Under the pieces are notes generated by a model. That model was given only the letters and a program-made list of their open reading frames with translations. It made no database searches and was not told the DNA's origin. A stretch of 64,000 nucleotides of DNA, from assembly GCF_000255455.1 (NCBI RefSeq), contig NZ_JH621247.1, forward strand, positions 37,434 to 101,433, given 5' to 3'. A program made the position numbers and the translations under genes. Positions within the stretch are counted from its first letter, which is position 1, and every line of letters starts with the position of its first letter. The stretch comes from Aquimarina agarilytica ZC1. GTDB lineage: Bacteria; Bacteroidota; Bacteroidia; Flavobacteriales; Flavobacteriaceae. This document shows positions 8,521-16,780 of the stretch, piece by piece.

Positions 8521-10401
8521 TTATCCCATTTTTTCGGCCAATTCCATCCAGCGCATTTCTTTTTCTTCAATGGCATTAGTGATTTTTCCTAATTCTTTTG
8601 ATTTTTCAATAAGTGCGTCTCCTTCAAAATTTTCGGTTGCAAATTGTTGTTCAATTTCCTTTTTTTGAAGTTCAAGTTTTTTTAATTCGCGCTCTATTTT
8701 GTTATACTCTTTTTGTTCATTAAAGGATAAAGAGGTGTTTTTTTGTTCCTTTTTCCATGAATTTTTGTGCTGTTTTACCTCGGGAGTAATTGTGGCTTCG
8801 GGTTCTTTTTTTGTTTTCGGACTATTCTCATAGGCGCGATAATCGGAATAGTTTCCAGGGAAATCTTCAATCACACCTTTGCCTTCAAAAACAAAAAGGT
8901 GATCTACAATTTTATCCATAAAATAACGATCGTGAGATACTACGGCTAAACAGCCTGGAAAGTCCAAAAGAAAGCTTTCTAGTACATTTAGTGTAACAAT
9001 GTCTAAATCGTTAGTAGGTTCATCTAGGATTAAAAAATTAGGGTTTTGAATCAAAACAGTGCATAAGTAAAGGCGTTTACGTTCACCTCCGCTTAGTTTT
9101 TCGACAAAATCATGTTGTTTTTTACGATCAAATAAAAATTGTTCCAATAATTGACCAGCCGAAATTTGTCTTCCTTTTTTTAAAGGAATGTAATCTCCAA
9201 ATTCGCGAATAACATCAATGACCTTTTGACCTTCCTTTACTTTAATTCCTTTTTGAGTATAGTAACCAATTTTAATAGTTTCTCCTGTAATAACTTTTCC
9301 ACTATCGGGTAATTCAATCCCTGTGAGTAGATTTAAAAATGAAGATTTACCTGTTCCATTTTTTCCAATAATTCCAATGCGTTCACCGCGTTGAAAAACA
9401 TAGTCGAATTTATTGGTAATAACCAAATCACCATAACTTTTAGAAACTTTGTGGAATTCAATAATTTTACTCCCCATGCGCTCCATGTTGATTTCAAGGG
9501 TAACTTGGTGATCAGCTCGGCGTTGGTGGGCTTTTTTCTTTATTTCAAAAAAATCATCAATACGGGATTTGGATTTAGTGGTACGCGCTTTTGGTTGGCG
9601 ACGCATCCAATCCAGTTCTTTTTTAAATAAGTGTTTGGCTTTGCTTAGTTCGGTAGCTTCGGCGGTAAGTCGTTGTTCTTTCTTTTCTAGGTAATAAGCG
9701 TAATTTCCTCTGTAATTGTATAGTTTGCCATGGTCTAGCTCAACAATTTCGTTACATACGTTTTCCAAAAAGTAACGGTCGTGAGTAATCATAAAAAGTG
9801 TAATCTTTTCTTTGGCAAAATATTCCTCAAGCCATTCGATCATTTCTAAATCTAAATGGTTGGTTGGTTCGTCCAAAAAGACCAATTCGGGCTTACTTAA
9901 TAAGACATTTGTTAAAGCTAAGCGTTTTTTCTGTCCACCAGAAAGTGATGCTACTTTAAGCGATAAATTATCTAATTTAAGTTTTGAAAGTATTTGTTTG
10001 TATTCTGTTTCGAAATCCCATGCTTGTGCTTGATCCATACGGTCAAAGGCAGCTTGAAAAGCGTCAGCATCTTCGGGGTTTAATACTGCTTTTTCATAAG
10101 CTTCAATGGCTTGTAAACTTTCGTTGTCGCCAGTAAAAATGGTTTCCTCAATACTAAGTTGAGGATCTAAATTAGGTTCCTGTGGCAAAAAAGCAACCTT
10201 TAATCCTTTGCGATACACTACTTGCCCTGTATCGGATGGGGCGCTTTTGGTGATAATATTTAATAGTGAGCTTTTTCCAGTTCCATTTTTGGCAACAAAA
10301 CCAATTTTCTGACCTTCATTAATACCAAATGAGATGTTTTCAAATAAAACACGCTCTCCAAATGCTTTGGAAACATTTTCAACAGAAACAAAATTTATCA
10401 A
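8521..10401 (-). CDS. ABC-F family ATPase, Uup-like
   Basis: The 626-residue protein has two ABC domains and no membrane segment. Domain 1 has Walker A (NGTGKSS, residues 39-45), signature LSGGQKKR and Walker B FLDEPTNHLD. Domain 2 has Walker A KNGTGKSS, LSGGERKR and LILDEPTNDLD. The linker between them is the ABC-F hallmark, and the lysine/glutamate-rich C-terminal 80 residues are predicted coiled coil, as in Uup. ABC-F proteins act on ribosomes or, for Uup, also at branched DNA. Which applies here is not decided by sequence. The gene is flanked on both sides by heptanucleotide tandem repeats. Confidence 0.9.
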   Translation of the reverse strand: MINFVSVENVSKAFGERVLFENISFGINEGQKIGFVAKNGTGKSSLLNIITKSAPSDTGQVVYRKGLKVAFLPQEPNLDPQLSIEETIFTGDNESLQAIEAYEKAVLNPEDADAFQAAFDRMDQAQAWDFETEYKQILSKLKLDNLSLKVASLSGGQKKRLALTNVLLSKPELVFLDEPTNHLDLEMIEWLEEYFAKEKITLFMITHDRYFLENVCNEIVELDHGKLYNYRGNYAYYLEKKEQRLTAEATELSKAKHLFKKELDWMRRQPKARTTKSKSRIDDFFEIKKKAHQRRADHQVTLEINMERMGSKIIEFHKVSKSYGDLVITNKFDYVFQRGERIGIIGKNGTGKSSFLNLLTGIELPDSGKVITGETIKIGYYTQKGIKVKEGQKVIDVIREFGDYIPLKKGRQISAGQLLEQFLFDRKKQHDFVEKLSGGERKRLYLCTVLIQNPNFLILDEPTNDLDIVTLNVLESFLLDFPGCLAVVSHDRYFMDKIVDHLFVFEGKGVIEDFPGNYSDYRAYENSPKTKKEPEATITPEVKQHKNSWKKEQKNTSLSFNEQKEYNKIERELKKLELQKKEIEQQFATENFEGDALIEKSKELGKITNAIEEKEMRWMELAEKMG

Positions 10402-10642
10402 AATCTATAATTTTTGGTAAAACTAAGTGTTAATTATCAAACTATGAATTATTAATTATAGGTTTTTTTGTTTCTTAACTAGAGGTTGCTGATAAATATG
10501 TTTGAGGTGATAAGCTTGTAAATGATAGAAGTGTTTGTATTTGATATTTTCTATACTATGTGATGGGTGTCAAATTTGTGGATGATAGTATTGAAAAAAA
10601 TAGGCTAAAGAACATAATAAGAAAACGAAAAGCCTGTTACTT

Positions 10643-10675
10643 CTTTACTCTTTACTCTTTACTCTTTACTCTTTA
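10643..10675. repeat. heptanucleotide microsatellite (CTTTACT)x4.7
   Basis: Four full copies and a five-base part copy run directly up to the stop codon of the PorV-like gene. It is the second period-7 tract in 2.3 kb. The rest of the gap (10402-10642) is AT-rich and shows no gene. Confidence 0.9.
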
Positions 10676-11794
10676 TTATCTAAAAAGGCTCCAGTCAATT
10701 CGGAGTGAAAACACATTTGAGTACAAGGAAACACTTTGGTCTCCTATATCTGTAAGAGCGTAATCCACGGATACTCCTTTGTAGTGGAAACCTACACCAA
10801 AATTAGGTTGAAAGCCAAGTTCATTAGTGTTGTCAAATTGTTTTACTTTTTGGAAGTTACCAACACCTCCTCTTAGGAAAATAAGTTTTCTGAAATTAGC
10901 TTCGAATCCGAAAGCGGGTGATATGCTAAAAGAAGCATTGCTAATTACATCGTTAGTTTGAGCAAAGCGAAAATTTCCGTCAGCTTCAAAATCAATAAAG
11001 ATATCCCTATTAATAGTAAATGTTTTGTTAAGTCCCATTCGAACACTAGGCAGGGTGATCTCAGTGGTTTCTGGAGCTTCTTGATTGTTTAAGGCATTTA
11101 TGGATCCGTTTCCTCTGGGGTCATCACCTAAGTCGTTGTCAAAAATACCATCTTCAATTTGCCATGAATTGTAAGTGGTGGTTAGGTCACGAACCATTAT
11201 TCCGAATTTCCAAGCTTTATTTTTGCTTGTAAGCAGAAGTCCAGCATCCAATCCGAATCCCCAAGCTGTAGCAAAATCACCGATTACTCTTCGGATAACT
11301 TTAGCATTTACTCCATAGCTAAAATTTTTATTGAAGGGTTTTCGAGAATAGGATAAAGTAAAAGCGTAATCGGCGGTTGAAAATCGAGGTAATTCTTCAA
11401 TGGGAGTAATATCTCCGCCAGAGGTTATTAAAGCTCTAGTGTCAAGAATGTCATCTACACCAAACCGTATCACGGAGACACCTATGGCACTCTTATCGTC
11501 AATAGGAGTGGCAAAAGCGGCATAATCGTAATTTGCAATATTTGCAAAATAAGAAGCGTGCATTAAAGCTAATTGTTTGTCTTTAATGTTAATTAATCCA
11601 GCGGGATTCCAATATCCTGAATTAACATCATTGGTAGAAGCAACCACAGCATTTGATTTTCCAAATGCAGCAGCATCAACCCCAATGTTTAAAAACTCGT
11701 TTGAATATTTACGAGTCTGAGATTTAACAGAGATGATTGTTCCTGTCAATAGCATGAAAAAAAATATGTTTCTCAAAGGCTGTTTTTTTTGCAA
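10676..11794 (-). CDS. PorV/PorQ-like outer membrane beta-barrel protein
   Basis: The 372-residue protein has a signal peptide (about 1-25) and then the family start EFLNIGVDAAAFGKSNAVVAS followed by SGYWNPAGL, the typical opening of PorV/UPF0164 FadL-like barrels. The rest alternates in beta-strand fashion and ends on an aromatic-rich strand, SLRIDWSLFR. In the T9SS, PorV is an outer-membrane shuttle that carries cargo to the sortase; this window has T9SS cargo but no other T9SS machinery gene. It may be PorV itself or a paralogue. It is divergent from pssA. Confidence 0.75.
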   Translation of the reverse strand: MQKKQPLRNIFFFMLLTGTIISVKSQTRKYSNEFLNIGVDAAAFGKSNAVVASTNDVNSGYWNPAGLINIKDKQLALMHASYFANIANYDYAAFATPIDDKSAIGVSVIRFGVDDILDTRALITSGGDITPIEELPRFSTADYAFTLSYSRKPFNKNFSYGVNAKVIRRVIGDFATAWGFGLDAGLLLTSKNKAWKFGIMVRDLTTTYNSWQIEDGIFDNDLGDDPRGNGSINALNNQEAPETTEITLPSVRMGLNKTFTINRDIFIDFEADGNFRFAQTNDVISNASFSISPAFGFEANFRKLIFLRGGVGNFQKVKQFDNTNELGFQPNFGVGFHYKGVSVDYALTDIGDQSVSLYSNVFSLRIDWSLFR

Positions 11795-11885
11795 AGATGT
11801 TACATTTTTGTAATATATTAAACTTTATTTACATCTCCTTATTGTATAAAGTATTTTAAGTAAATAAGTAAACACCTACAGTGAT

Positions 11886-12632
11886 ATGTCGTTAAAAAAA
11901 CAAATTCCTAATATAATTACCTTGTTAAATTTATTTTCGGGCTGTATTGCGGTTTACTTTGCTTGTATGAATCAGTTGTTTTTAGCAGCTGTATTTACAG
12001 CATTGGGAATATTTTTTGATTTTTTCGATGGTTTTTTTGCGCGTTTGTTTAATGCGAATAGTGAGCTTGGCTTGCAGTTGGATTCATTGGCGGATATGGT
12101 AACCAGTGGGGTAGTCCCAGGGGTGTTTATGTTTCAGTTATTGTTAGAATCAAGTGCGATTAATGATTCTTTTCCAATAGAGAATATAGGGGGGAATGTT
12201 ATAGAGTGGGTTCCTTTTTTAGGTTTTTTTGTAACCTTGGCTTCGTGTTATCGCTTAGCTAATTTTAATATTGATACGCGACAAACAAGTTCTTTTATTG
12301 GTTTGCCAACACCGGCAAATACTTTGCTTATAATAAGTATAGGTCTGGTTAGTATGTATCAGTCTTCGGGTATTATCGAGGTTTTGATGGATAATGTATG
12401 GGTATTACTGTCAATAGTAGCTTTGAGTTGTTATTTGCTTAATGCAGAAGTGCGACTGTTTGCTTTAAAATTTAAAAATTGGAATATTAAAGATAATTGG
12501 GTACGTTATTTACTTATAATTTCTTCGTTGGTTTTGATTTTGCTTTTTAAATATTTAGGTATAACTTTAACTATATTATTGTATGTTCTTTTGTCTTTGA
12601 TTTTCAGTGGAGAAGAAACCAATGGAGTTTAG
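11886..12632 (+). CDS. pssA: CDP-diacylglycerol-serine O-phosphatidyltransferase
   Basis: The 248-residue polytopic inner-membrane enzyme makes phosphatidylserine from CDP-diacylglycerol and serine, the precursor of phosphatidylethanolamine. The CDP-alcohol phosphotransferase motif is complete: D48-G49-x2-A52-R53-x8-G62-x3-D66-x3-D70. Hydrophobic helices before and after the motif fit the family. The length suits the short Gram-positive/Bacteroidetes type of PssA. It is a single gene just upstream of tRNA-Gln. Confidence 0.92.
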   Translation: MSLKKQIPNIITLLNLFSGCIAVYFACMNQLFLAAVFTALGIFFDFFDGFFARLFNANSELGLQLDSLADMVTSGVVPGVFMFQLLLESSAINDSFPIENIGGNVIEWVPFLGFFVTLASCYRLANFNIDTRQTSSFIGLPTPANTLLIISIGLVSMYQSSGIIEVLMDNVWVLLSIVALSCYLLNAEVRLFALKFKNWNIKDNWVRYLLIISSLVLILLFKYLGITLTILLYVLLSLIFSGEETNGV

Positions 12633-12667
12633 GCTTGAAAAAAAGTTTAATTTTTTGCTTAAAAAAA

Positions 12668-12698
12668 TTTGCCACAAGGGAATTAAGTTTTATATTTG
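12668..12698 (+). promoter_or_regulatory. promoter of tRNA-Gln
   Basis: TTTG (12668-12671), a 19-base spacer and TATATTTG (12691-12698) match the Bacteroidetes housekeeping sigma consensus exactly. The tRNA begins 18 bases after the -7 box. Confidence 0.9.
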
Positions 12699-12716
12699 CA
12701 CCCGTGTTTGAAACAC

Positions 12717-12789
12717 TGGTCTATGGTGTAACTGGCAACACGTCTGTTTTTGGTACAGAAGAGTCTAGGTTCGAGCCCTAGTAGACCAA
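12717..12789 (+). tRNA. tRNA-Gln (anticodon TTG)
   Basis: The acceptor TGGTCTA pairs with TAGACCA. The anticodon stem TCTGT/ACAGA encloses the loop TTTTGGT with anticodon TTG, and the T-arm is CTAGG-TTCGAGC-CCTAG. The U1-A72 pair is typical of tRNA-Gln. CCA is not encoded. The T-stem 3' side and acceptor form the attachment site of the mobile element, which rebuilds an intact gene. Confidence 0.97.
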
Positions 12790-12796
12790 CTTAAAA
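12778..12796 (+). repeat. attL: 19-bp direct repeat at the tRNA 3' end
   Basis: CTAGTAGACCAACTTAAAA begins in the T-stem, covers the acceptor 3' strand and runs seven bases past the discriminator base. The same 19 bases recur at 24517-24535. The bases on either side differ between the copies. Confidence 0.92.
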
Positions 12797-12832
12797 CCCC
12801 TTTAAAACATTGTTTTTTAGGGGTTTTTGTTT
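12793..12832 (+). terminator. terminator after tRNA-Gln, element-borne
   Basis: AAAACCCC (12793-12800) pairs with GGGGTTTT around a stem extended by A/T pairs, followed by T-rich sequence. It lies just inside the element, so the element supplies a new terminator for the tRNA it entered. Confidence 0.75.
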
Positions 12833-12884
12833 TTTTAGGGGGCGAAATAGGGGGGCTAATAATAATTCTTAACAAAATATCTAG

Positions 12885-13400
12885 ATGTCAAATACTATAG
12901 TTTACGAAGACAGATCTAAACGGTTTGACGAAAATATGATAAAAGGGCGTATAGCTGAAACTATTGTTGAGCAGATGTTTATACGCATGGGTTATGATAT
13001 TTATCGTTACGGTATGGAAAACACAGTTCCTGGTATAATACAAGACTTATACAACTGTAAACCTAAAGAAGTATCAGATGAAATTAGGAAGATGCCTGAT
13101 TTTATTATAAAGAATCCAAATGATAATTCTGTATACTATGTTGAAGTTAAATTTAGAGCAGATGGTAAATTTCTATTAAAAGAATTAGGTAAAAATTACC
13201 CTTATAAAAATGCATATATTTTAGTAGTTAGCAAAAAGCATATACGTTGTGTTCTTTATTCGGAACTTGAGGAGTCTGGTGAGCTATTAATGAAAAAAGA
13301 ATACCTATTAGGTTACAGAGAGGACTTCAAGACTAATAGAGAAATTATACTATATTTTTGTGAATTGGCTAAGAAATATTTTAGTTGTCTAGAAAGTTAG
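12885..13400 (+). CDS. PD-(D/E)XK nuclease-like protein
   Basis: The 171-residue protein is not one I can name. It shows the core pattern of a PD-(D/E)XK nuclease: E25 in a helix (GRIAET), then P71-D72 before a hydrophobic strand (DFII) and E87-V-K89 on the next strand (YYVEVKF). This layout is shared by resolvases, restriction enzymes and transposon-end nucleases. It is the only plus-strand gene of the element and the first after attL. Possible roles are defence cargo, DNA processing for excision, or Holliday junction resolution. The fold call rests on a short motif, so confidence is moderate. Confidence 0.55.
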   Translation: MSNTIVYEDRSKRFDENMIKGRIAETIVEQMFIRMGYDIYRYGMENTVPGIIQDLYNCKPKEVSDEIRKMPDFIIKNPNDNSVYYVEVKFRADGKFLLKELGKNYPYKNAYILVVSKKHIRCVLYSELEESGELLMKKEYLLGYREDFKTNREIILYFCELAKKYFSCLES

Positions 13401-13481
13401 TTCAACTGAAATATTTTACTACTATTTATGATTAAAGATTTAATTTGATTTTACAGGAATGATCTGGAGAATATTTTTGTA

Positions 13482-13640
13482 CTACCTTTTATTTCGTATA
13501 AAATAATAGATTAATAGTACTATCGTAACACATAAAGAAAGTAGAATGGCTGATGTTTTAAGTGTATCCAAGAAATCTTCAAGCAGATTATTTAAGTTTT
13601 CAAGTGGATTTTTATTTGTTAGTAGAAAAAAGAGTTTCAT
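13482..13640 (-). CDS. small single-pass membrane protein (52 aa)
   Basis: An intact 52-codon frame starts with ATG at 13640, nine bases after the stop of the HTH-ParA gene, and ends with TAG at 13482-13484. The protein begins MKLFFLLTNKNPLENLNNLL and has a predicted membrane helix at about residues 31-48 (AILLSLCVTIVLLIYYF) followed by a basic end (RNKR). The close spacing suggests co-expression with the ParA-like protein, which it might anchor at the membrane. I recognise no family. Its small size leaves the call uncertain. Confidence 0.5.
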   Translation of the reverse strand: MKLFFLLTNKNPLENLNNLLEDFLDTLKTSAILLSLCVTIVLLIYYFIRNKR

Positions 13641-13649
13641 AATTATTTT

Positions 13650-14681
13650 TTAAGATTTGTCAAGTATTTTTTGCCATTTAGCATTGCTTTTATGTTTTAG
13701 GTCTTCCATTATCAAATCGGCTCCAACTAAACTTTTTAAATGAAATATAACTTTTAAAGTCTCTACGATAAATGGATTATAATAAGCATTTTCAAGGTTT
13801 GATATTGGGTTTAGAGTATCACAAAATAAATCATGTTCTGGAAATTCCTTAAAGGTTTCTGGGATTAATACTATTTCTTGATCACTACAGTAATCATCGA
13901 ATTCATCATCTTCTATTTTTACTAAAAAAGGAATTAAGGAAAAAACAGTGTCATTATTTTTGAAAAGATTTCGATATTCAATAAACAAATCAAGTCGTCC
14001 TTCAGCTATATGTTTTAAATAATCTTTATTATTTTTAAAGGGCTTTTTTAACATACCTCTACCTTTGAAAGGTGAAATTACGAAATCACTTTGATTAGTT
14101 ATTTCCTCTATATAATCAGGGATATAAAAAAACCTAGGTAAATCAATTATGATATAGTCATAGTCTTTCTTTTTTTGATCTATATATTTGGCTAATTCTT
14201 TTGTTTCTATGGACGCAATACTATATAGTGGTTTTATATTTGGAAAAACTTCTAAATCTAATGCTCTTTTATCATAGCAAGAATTTTGATAATGTGAGTC
14301 GATAAATAATAATTTATAATCTTTGGAAATCTCATTTGCTAAGATTATTGACAAAGTAGAAACGCCCATTCCTCCTTTAAAACTTGTAAATGATATTACT
14401 TTGTTTTTTAACTTTTTGTTAGAAGTTATTTCTGAATTATGAGAGATTTTAATTTTGTTATAGCAAATTTCTAATACTTCATCAATTTTAATGTTTAGAT
14501 ATTTACATAACTTCACTACCTCGAATACCTTTATTTCTCTTCGTCCAGATTCAATATGACTAAAGGTAATTGGAGATATACCAATTTTGTTAGCCAGGTG
14601 CGATTGTGTGAGACCTAATTCTAACCTCTTTATTCGAATTTTTGAGATCAGTAAACTATTATACTCTTTGTTTGTATCCAT
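13650..14681 (-). CDS. HTH-ParA fusion protein with altered Walker A
   Basis: Residues 13-70 form an XRE-type helix-turn-helix (RIKRLELGLTQSHLANKIG, SHIESGRR). Residues from about 93 on look like a ParA/MinD ATPase: ISFTSFKGGMGVSTL (97-110), Walker A' LLFID (D128) and Walker B YIIID (D180). The deviant Walker A should read KGGxGK[ST]; here it is K102-G-G-M-G-V107-S-T. The signature lysine is kept but the P-loop lysine is valine, so ATP hydrolysis or binding is doubtful. The protein may repress its own promoter and partition the element or position transfer proteins. It precedes a 52-aa membrane protein gene. Confidence 0.72.
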   Translation of the reverse strand: MDTNKEYNSLLISKIRIKRLELGLTQSHLANKIGISPITFSHIESGRREIKVFEVVKLCKYLNIKIDEVLEICYNKIKISHNSEITSNKKLKNKVISFTSFKGGMGVSTLSIILANEISKDYKLLFIDSHYQNSCYDKRALDLEVFPNIKPLYSIASIETKELAKYIDQKKKDYDYIIIDLPRFFYIPDYIEEITNQSDFVISPFKGRGMLKKPFKNNKDYLKHIAEGRLDLFIEYRNLFKNNDTVFSLIPFLVKIEDDEFDDYCSDQEIVLIPETFKEFPEHDLFCDTLNPISNLENAYYNPFIVETLKVIFHLKSLVGADLIMEDLKHKSNAKWQKILDKS

Positions 14682-14799
14682 ATCGTATTATGTGTGATTG
14701 TAAATATAGTAAAATAATACAATATGTTATTTCGCTTAAGACTTTGTTATTTCTTAAATCAAATAAATTATTATCTTAAAAATAGTTTGTTAACTTGGA

Positions 14800-14818
14800 A
14801 ATAACCTTTAGGGTTATT
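14800..14818. repeat. short hairpin AATAACC/GGTTATT
   Basis: A 7-bp perfect stem with a five-base loop lies in the gap between the TraQ-like and ParA-like genes, 37 bases from the larger inverted repeat. There is no T-tract of terminator type. Confidence 0.4.
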
Positions 14819-14855
14819 CTAAATTAACGAACGTGCGTGCAATAAGACTATAGTT

Positions 14856-14919
14856 ATTGTATAAATTCATACCATGCGAGAAACCAATTATTATCTCCTG
14901 TGGTACAAATTTATACAAT
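14856..14919. repeat. 19-bp imperfect inverted repeat with 26-base loop
   Basis: The arms 14856-14874 and 14901-14919 match at 17 of 19 positions, with ATTGTATAAATT perfect in both. The loop holds a second possible stem GAGA/TCTC. It begins ten bases past the stop of the TraQ-like gene. No T-tract follows on either strand, so it is not a standard terminator. It could be a protein-binding site, a 3' mRNA stabiliser or a second-strand origin. Confidence 0.55.
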
Positions 14920-14928
14920 AGGTTACAT

Positions 14929-16041
14929 TTAAAAGTCAGTTTTGACGGTAACAGTCTTACTCACTTCAAAGCCAGTATTATTAAATACGGTAAAAATTAC
15001 TTCTCCAGGAACTACATTTCCTGAATAATTTAGAGAATACGAAAAAGTTTCATTTTGAATTCCTGAAAAGTTATCTAGTAATATATTTTCACCAAAAACT
15101 ATCTTTCCATTGTTGAATAAGATGTTTTCGGTCGTAGTTGAAATTCGTAAATAATAATCCAAGTCATAAAAGTATCCTGTTGCAAACGAAGGTCTATTTA
15201 ACGTCACATTTATAAAGTCGTTAATAGAGCCTGAGTTTATAGTTATAACGGTCTTAGATAAGCTAAAATCGAATTCTACGGGTTCTGCAGTTAAGCCATC
15301 AAAAGTTTTGGTTTTAGTAACTCCATTACTAGCAACAATAGTAACTGTAAAATTATTTTTTTCAATAACCTCTGTAGGTATATAGTCAAAAACATAATTA
15401 CCTTTTGAAAGATTCGAAATTGTCTCAGGTAAATTTGAGTAGCCAATCCAATTAATTTCTCCATTTGAGTTGCTGCTTATATTCATAGTATAAGTTAAGA
15501 GCTCATCAGAAGTTTGTTCTATATTAAGGTTTAAACTTGTTCTTTCTCCAAAAAGGACCTCTTCTTTCAATGGAGTAAAGCTAAATTTAAAATCAGTTAA
15601 TTCTTTGGTAACAGAATAAATAACTTTGGCAGTTGCTGAATGTTTCTTATTGTCATCAACGAAAATTTCAATTTCAATTTCTCCTTCTTCAGTTGGAACA
15701 AATTCAAGAGTATAGTCTAGACTTTTTATAGATAAATCATAGATTGTATTTTCTTGAATTTTAGTGCCATCAATTTTATAGTGCCCTTTATCATCAGCAT
15801 TATATGAAAATGAAAAAACAGTACTATCGACTAAGTTTTCAGGTAAAATGATTAATTCATTTTGAATTGTTTCAGATAGCAGAGCTTCATTAGTTCCAGT
15901 AACTGAAATTTGAAAAGGAAAGCTATCTATAATTGTACTTTCATCTTCACAAGCCAGTAAAAAAATAGAAAGCGTTGCGATTAATAAAGTATTAAAATGA
16001 TACTTTATTAAAATATTAAATTGTTTAAATAATAAATTCAT
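14929..16041 (-). CDS. TraQ-like (DUF3872-type) lipoprotein with three Ig-like units
   Basis: The 370-residue protein has a lipoprotein signal ending LLAC (C31) followed by acidic EDES, suggesting surface exposure. The first unit (about 45-145) resembles Bacteroides TraQ/DUF3872 in pattern: F-x-F-x-V start, FSFSYN, DGT, LEFVPTEEGEIEIEIFV. Two further units (about 150-255 and 256-370) have the same beta-sandwich layout, so it looks like a triple-length TraQ. It follows the TraO-like gene by 18 bases and closes the relaxase operon. I infer a role in transfer at the outer membrane. An alternative is an unrelated Ig-like surface lipoprotein. Confidence 0.55.
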   Translation of the reverse strand: MNLLFKQFNILIKYHFNTLLIATLSIFLLACEDESTIIDSFPFQISVTGTNEALLSETIQNELIILPENLVDSTVFSFSYNADDKGHYKIDGTKIQENTIYDLSIKSLDYTLEFVPTEEGEIEIEIFVDDNKKHSATAKVIYSVTKELTDFKFSFTPLKEEVLFGERTSLNLNIEQTSDELLTYTMNISSNSNGEINWIGYSNLPETISNLSKGNYVFDYIPTEVIEKNNFTVTIVASNGVTKTKTFDGLTAEPVEFDFSLSKTVITINSGSINDFINVTLNRPSFATGYFYDLDYYLRISTTTENILFNNGKIVFGENILLDNFSGIQNETFSYSLNYSGNVVPGEVIFTVFNNTGFEVSKTVTVKTDF

Positions 16042-16059
16042 AATTGTAAAAGTTTAAGA

Positions 16060-16764
16060 TTAAAAGTGATAGCGTATTCCGGCTCCGATAATGAACTTAT
16101 GTAATGAAACATCGCTAGTAGTAAAGAAGTTTGAATTGCGGAATACAGCAGATAGGTTATTGTTGATTTTGAAAAGAGAAAATATTCCTGTATAACCACC
16201 ATAGATTAGACCATCTTCGGTTTCTAGAATAGCACCGTTTGAGAGTTTGTCTTTTCCGTCGTTTAGTAATTCAGCACCTACAGCTCCACCAATTGTAAAT
16301 CTTGTAGTAATGGTGCTTGTTTTATTGCTTAAAAAACTAAGCTGTTTAGTGTATCCTAAATTCAAAATAAAGACTTCTGAAGGTATTTCTAATTCTTTGG
16401 CTAGTAAATCATTGTTGTCATAATACAATCCCATTTCAAGCCCCTTGTTTTTATCAGTATCTATTTCAATACTGAAATTCGCTTGATAACCTAGACCTTC
16501 ATTGTCTGTTATACCAATAATAGTTTCAAAGCTTGCATATGTGGTTTTCCTTGATTTTTCTTTTTTCATTAGCCTAAATGATCTAGTGCTATAGCTCTTT
16601 TGTAATAGTTTTAATTCATTTTCGATTTGCTTATTTTGCATCTGCAGACGATTTAATTGGAAGTGAAGGGTTTCTTCAGATTGCTTTTGTAATTCTGTTT
16701 CGTTTTGAGCAAATGCTCCCTGTGCCATAGCTATTACTGCTATGGAAAAAAATAGTTTTTTCAT
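16060..16764 (-). CDS. TraO-like outer membrane protein
   Basis: The 234-residue protein has a signal peptide (ending GAFAQ), a short coiled-coil stretch (about residues 22-58) and a beta-barrel-like remainder. The segment GGAVGAELLNDGKDKLSNGA followed by LIYGG, and the C-terminal strand FIIGAGIRYHF, parallel what I remember of CTnDOT TraO, a conjugation protein of the Bacteroidetes type IV system. The N-terminal coiled coil is not usual for TraO. It starts 16 bases after the coupling protein gene, in the same operon as the relaxase. The assignment rests on remembered family patterns and needs a profile search. Confidence 0.6.
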   Translation of the reverse strand: MKKLFFSIAVIAMAQGAFAQNETELQKQSEETLHFQLNRLQMQNKQIENELKLLQKSYSTRSFRLMKKEKSRKTTYASFETIIGITDNEGLGYQANFSIEIDTDKNKGLEMGLYYDNNDLLAKELEIPSEVFILNLGYTKQLSFLSNKTSTITTRFTIGGAVGAELLNDGKDKLSNGAILETEDGLIYGGYTGIFSLFKINNNLSAVFRNSNFFTTSDVSLHKFIIGAGIRYHF

Positions 16765-16780
16765 AATAAAAATTTAAATG

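Noticed and set aside
12885-16764. A complete type IV secretion system in the element
   Set aside because: No VirB4/TraG ATPase, TraM, TraN or TraJ-like gene is present. Only TraO-like and TraQ-like proteins are seen, so the element is not self-transmissible on this evidence.
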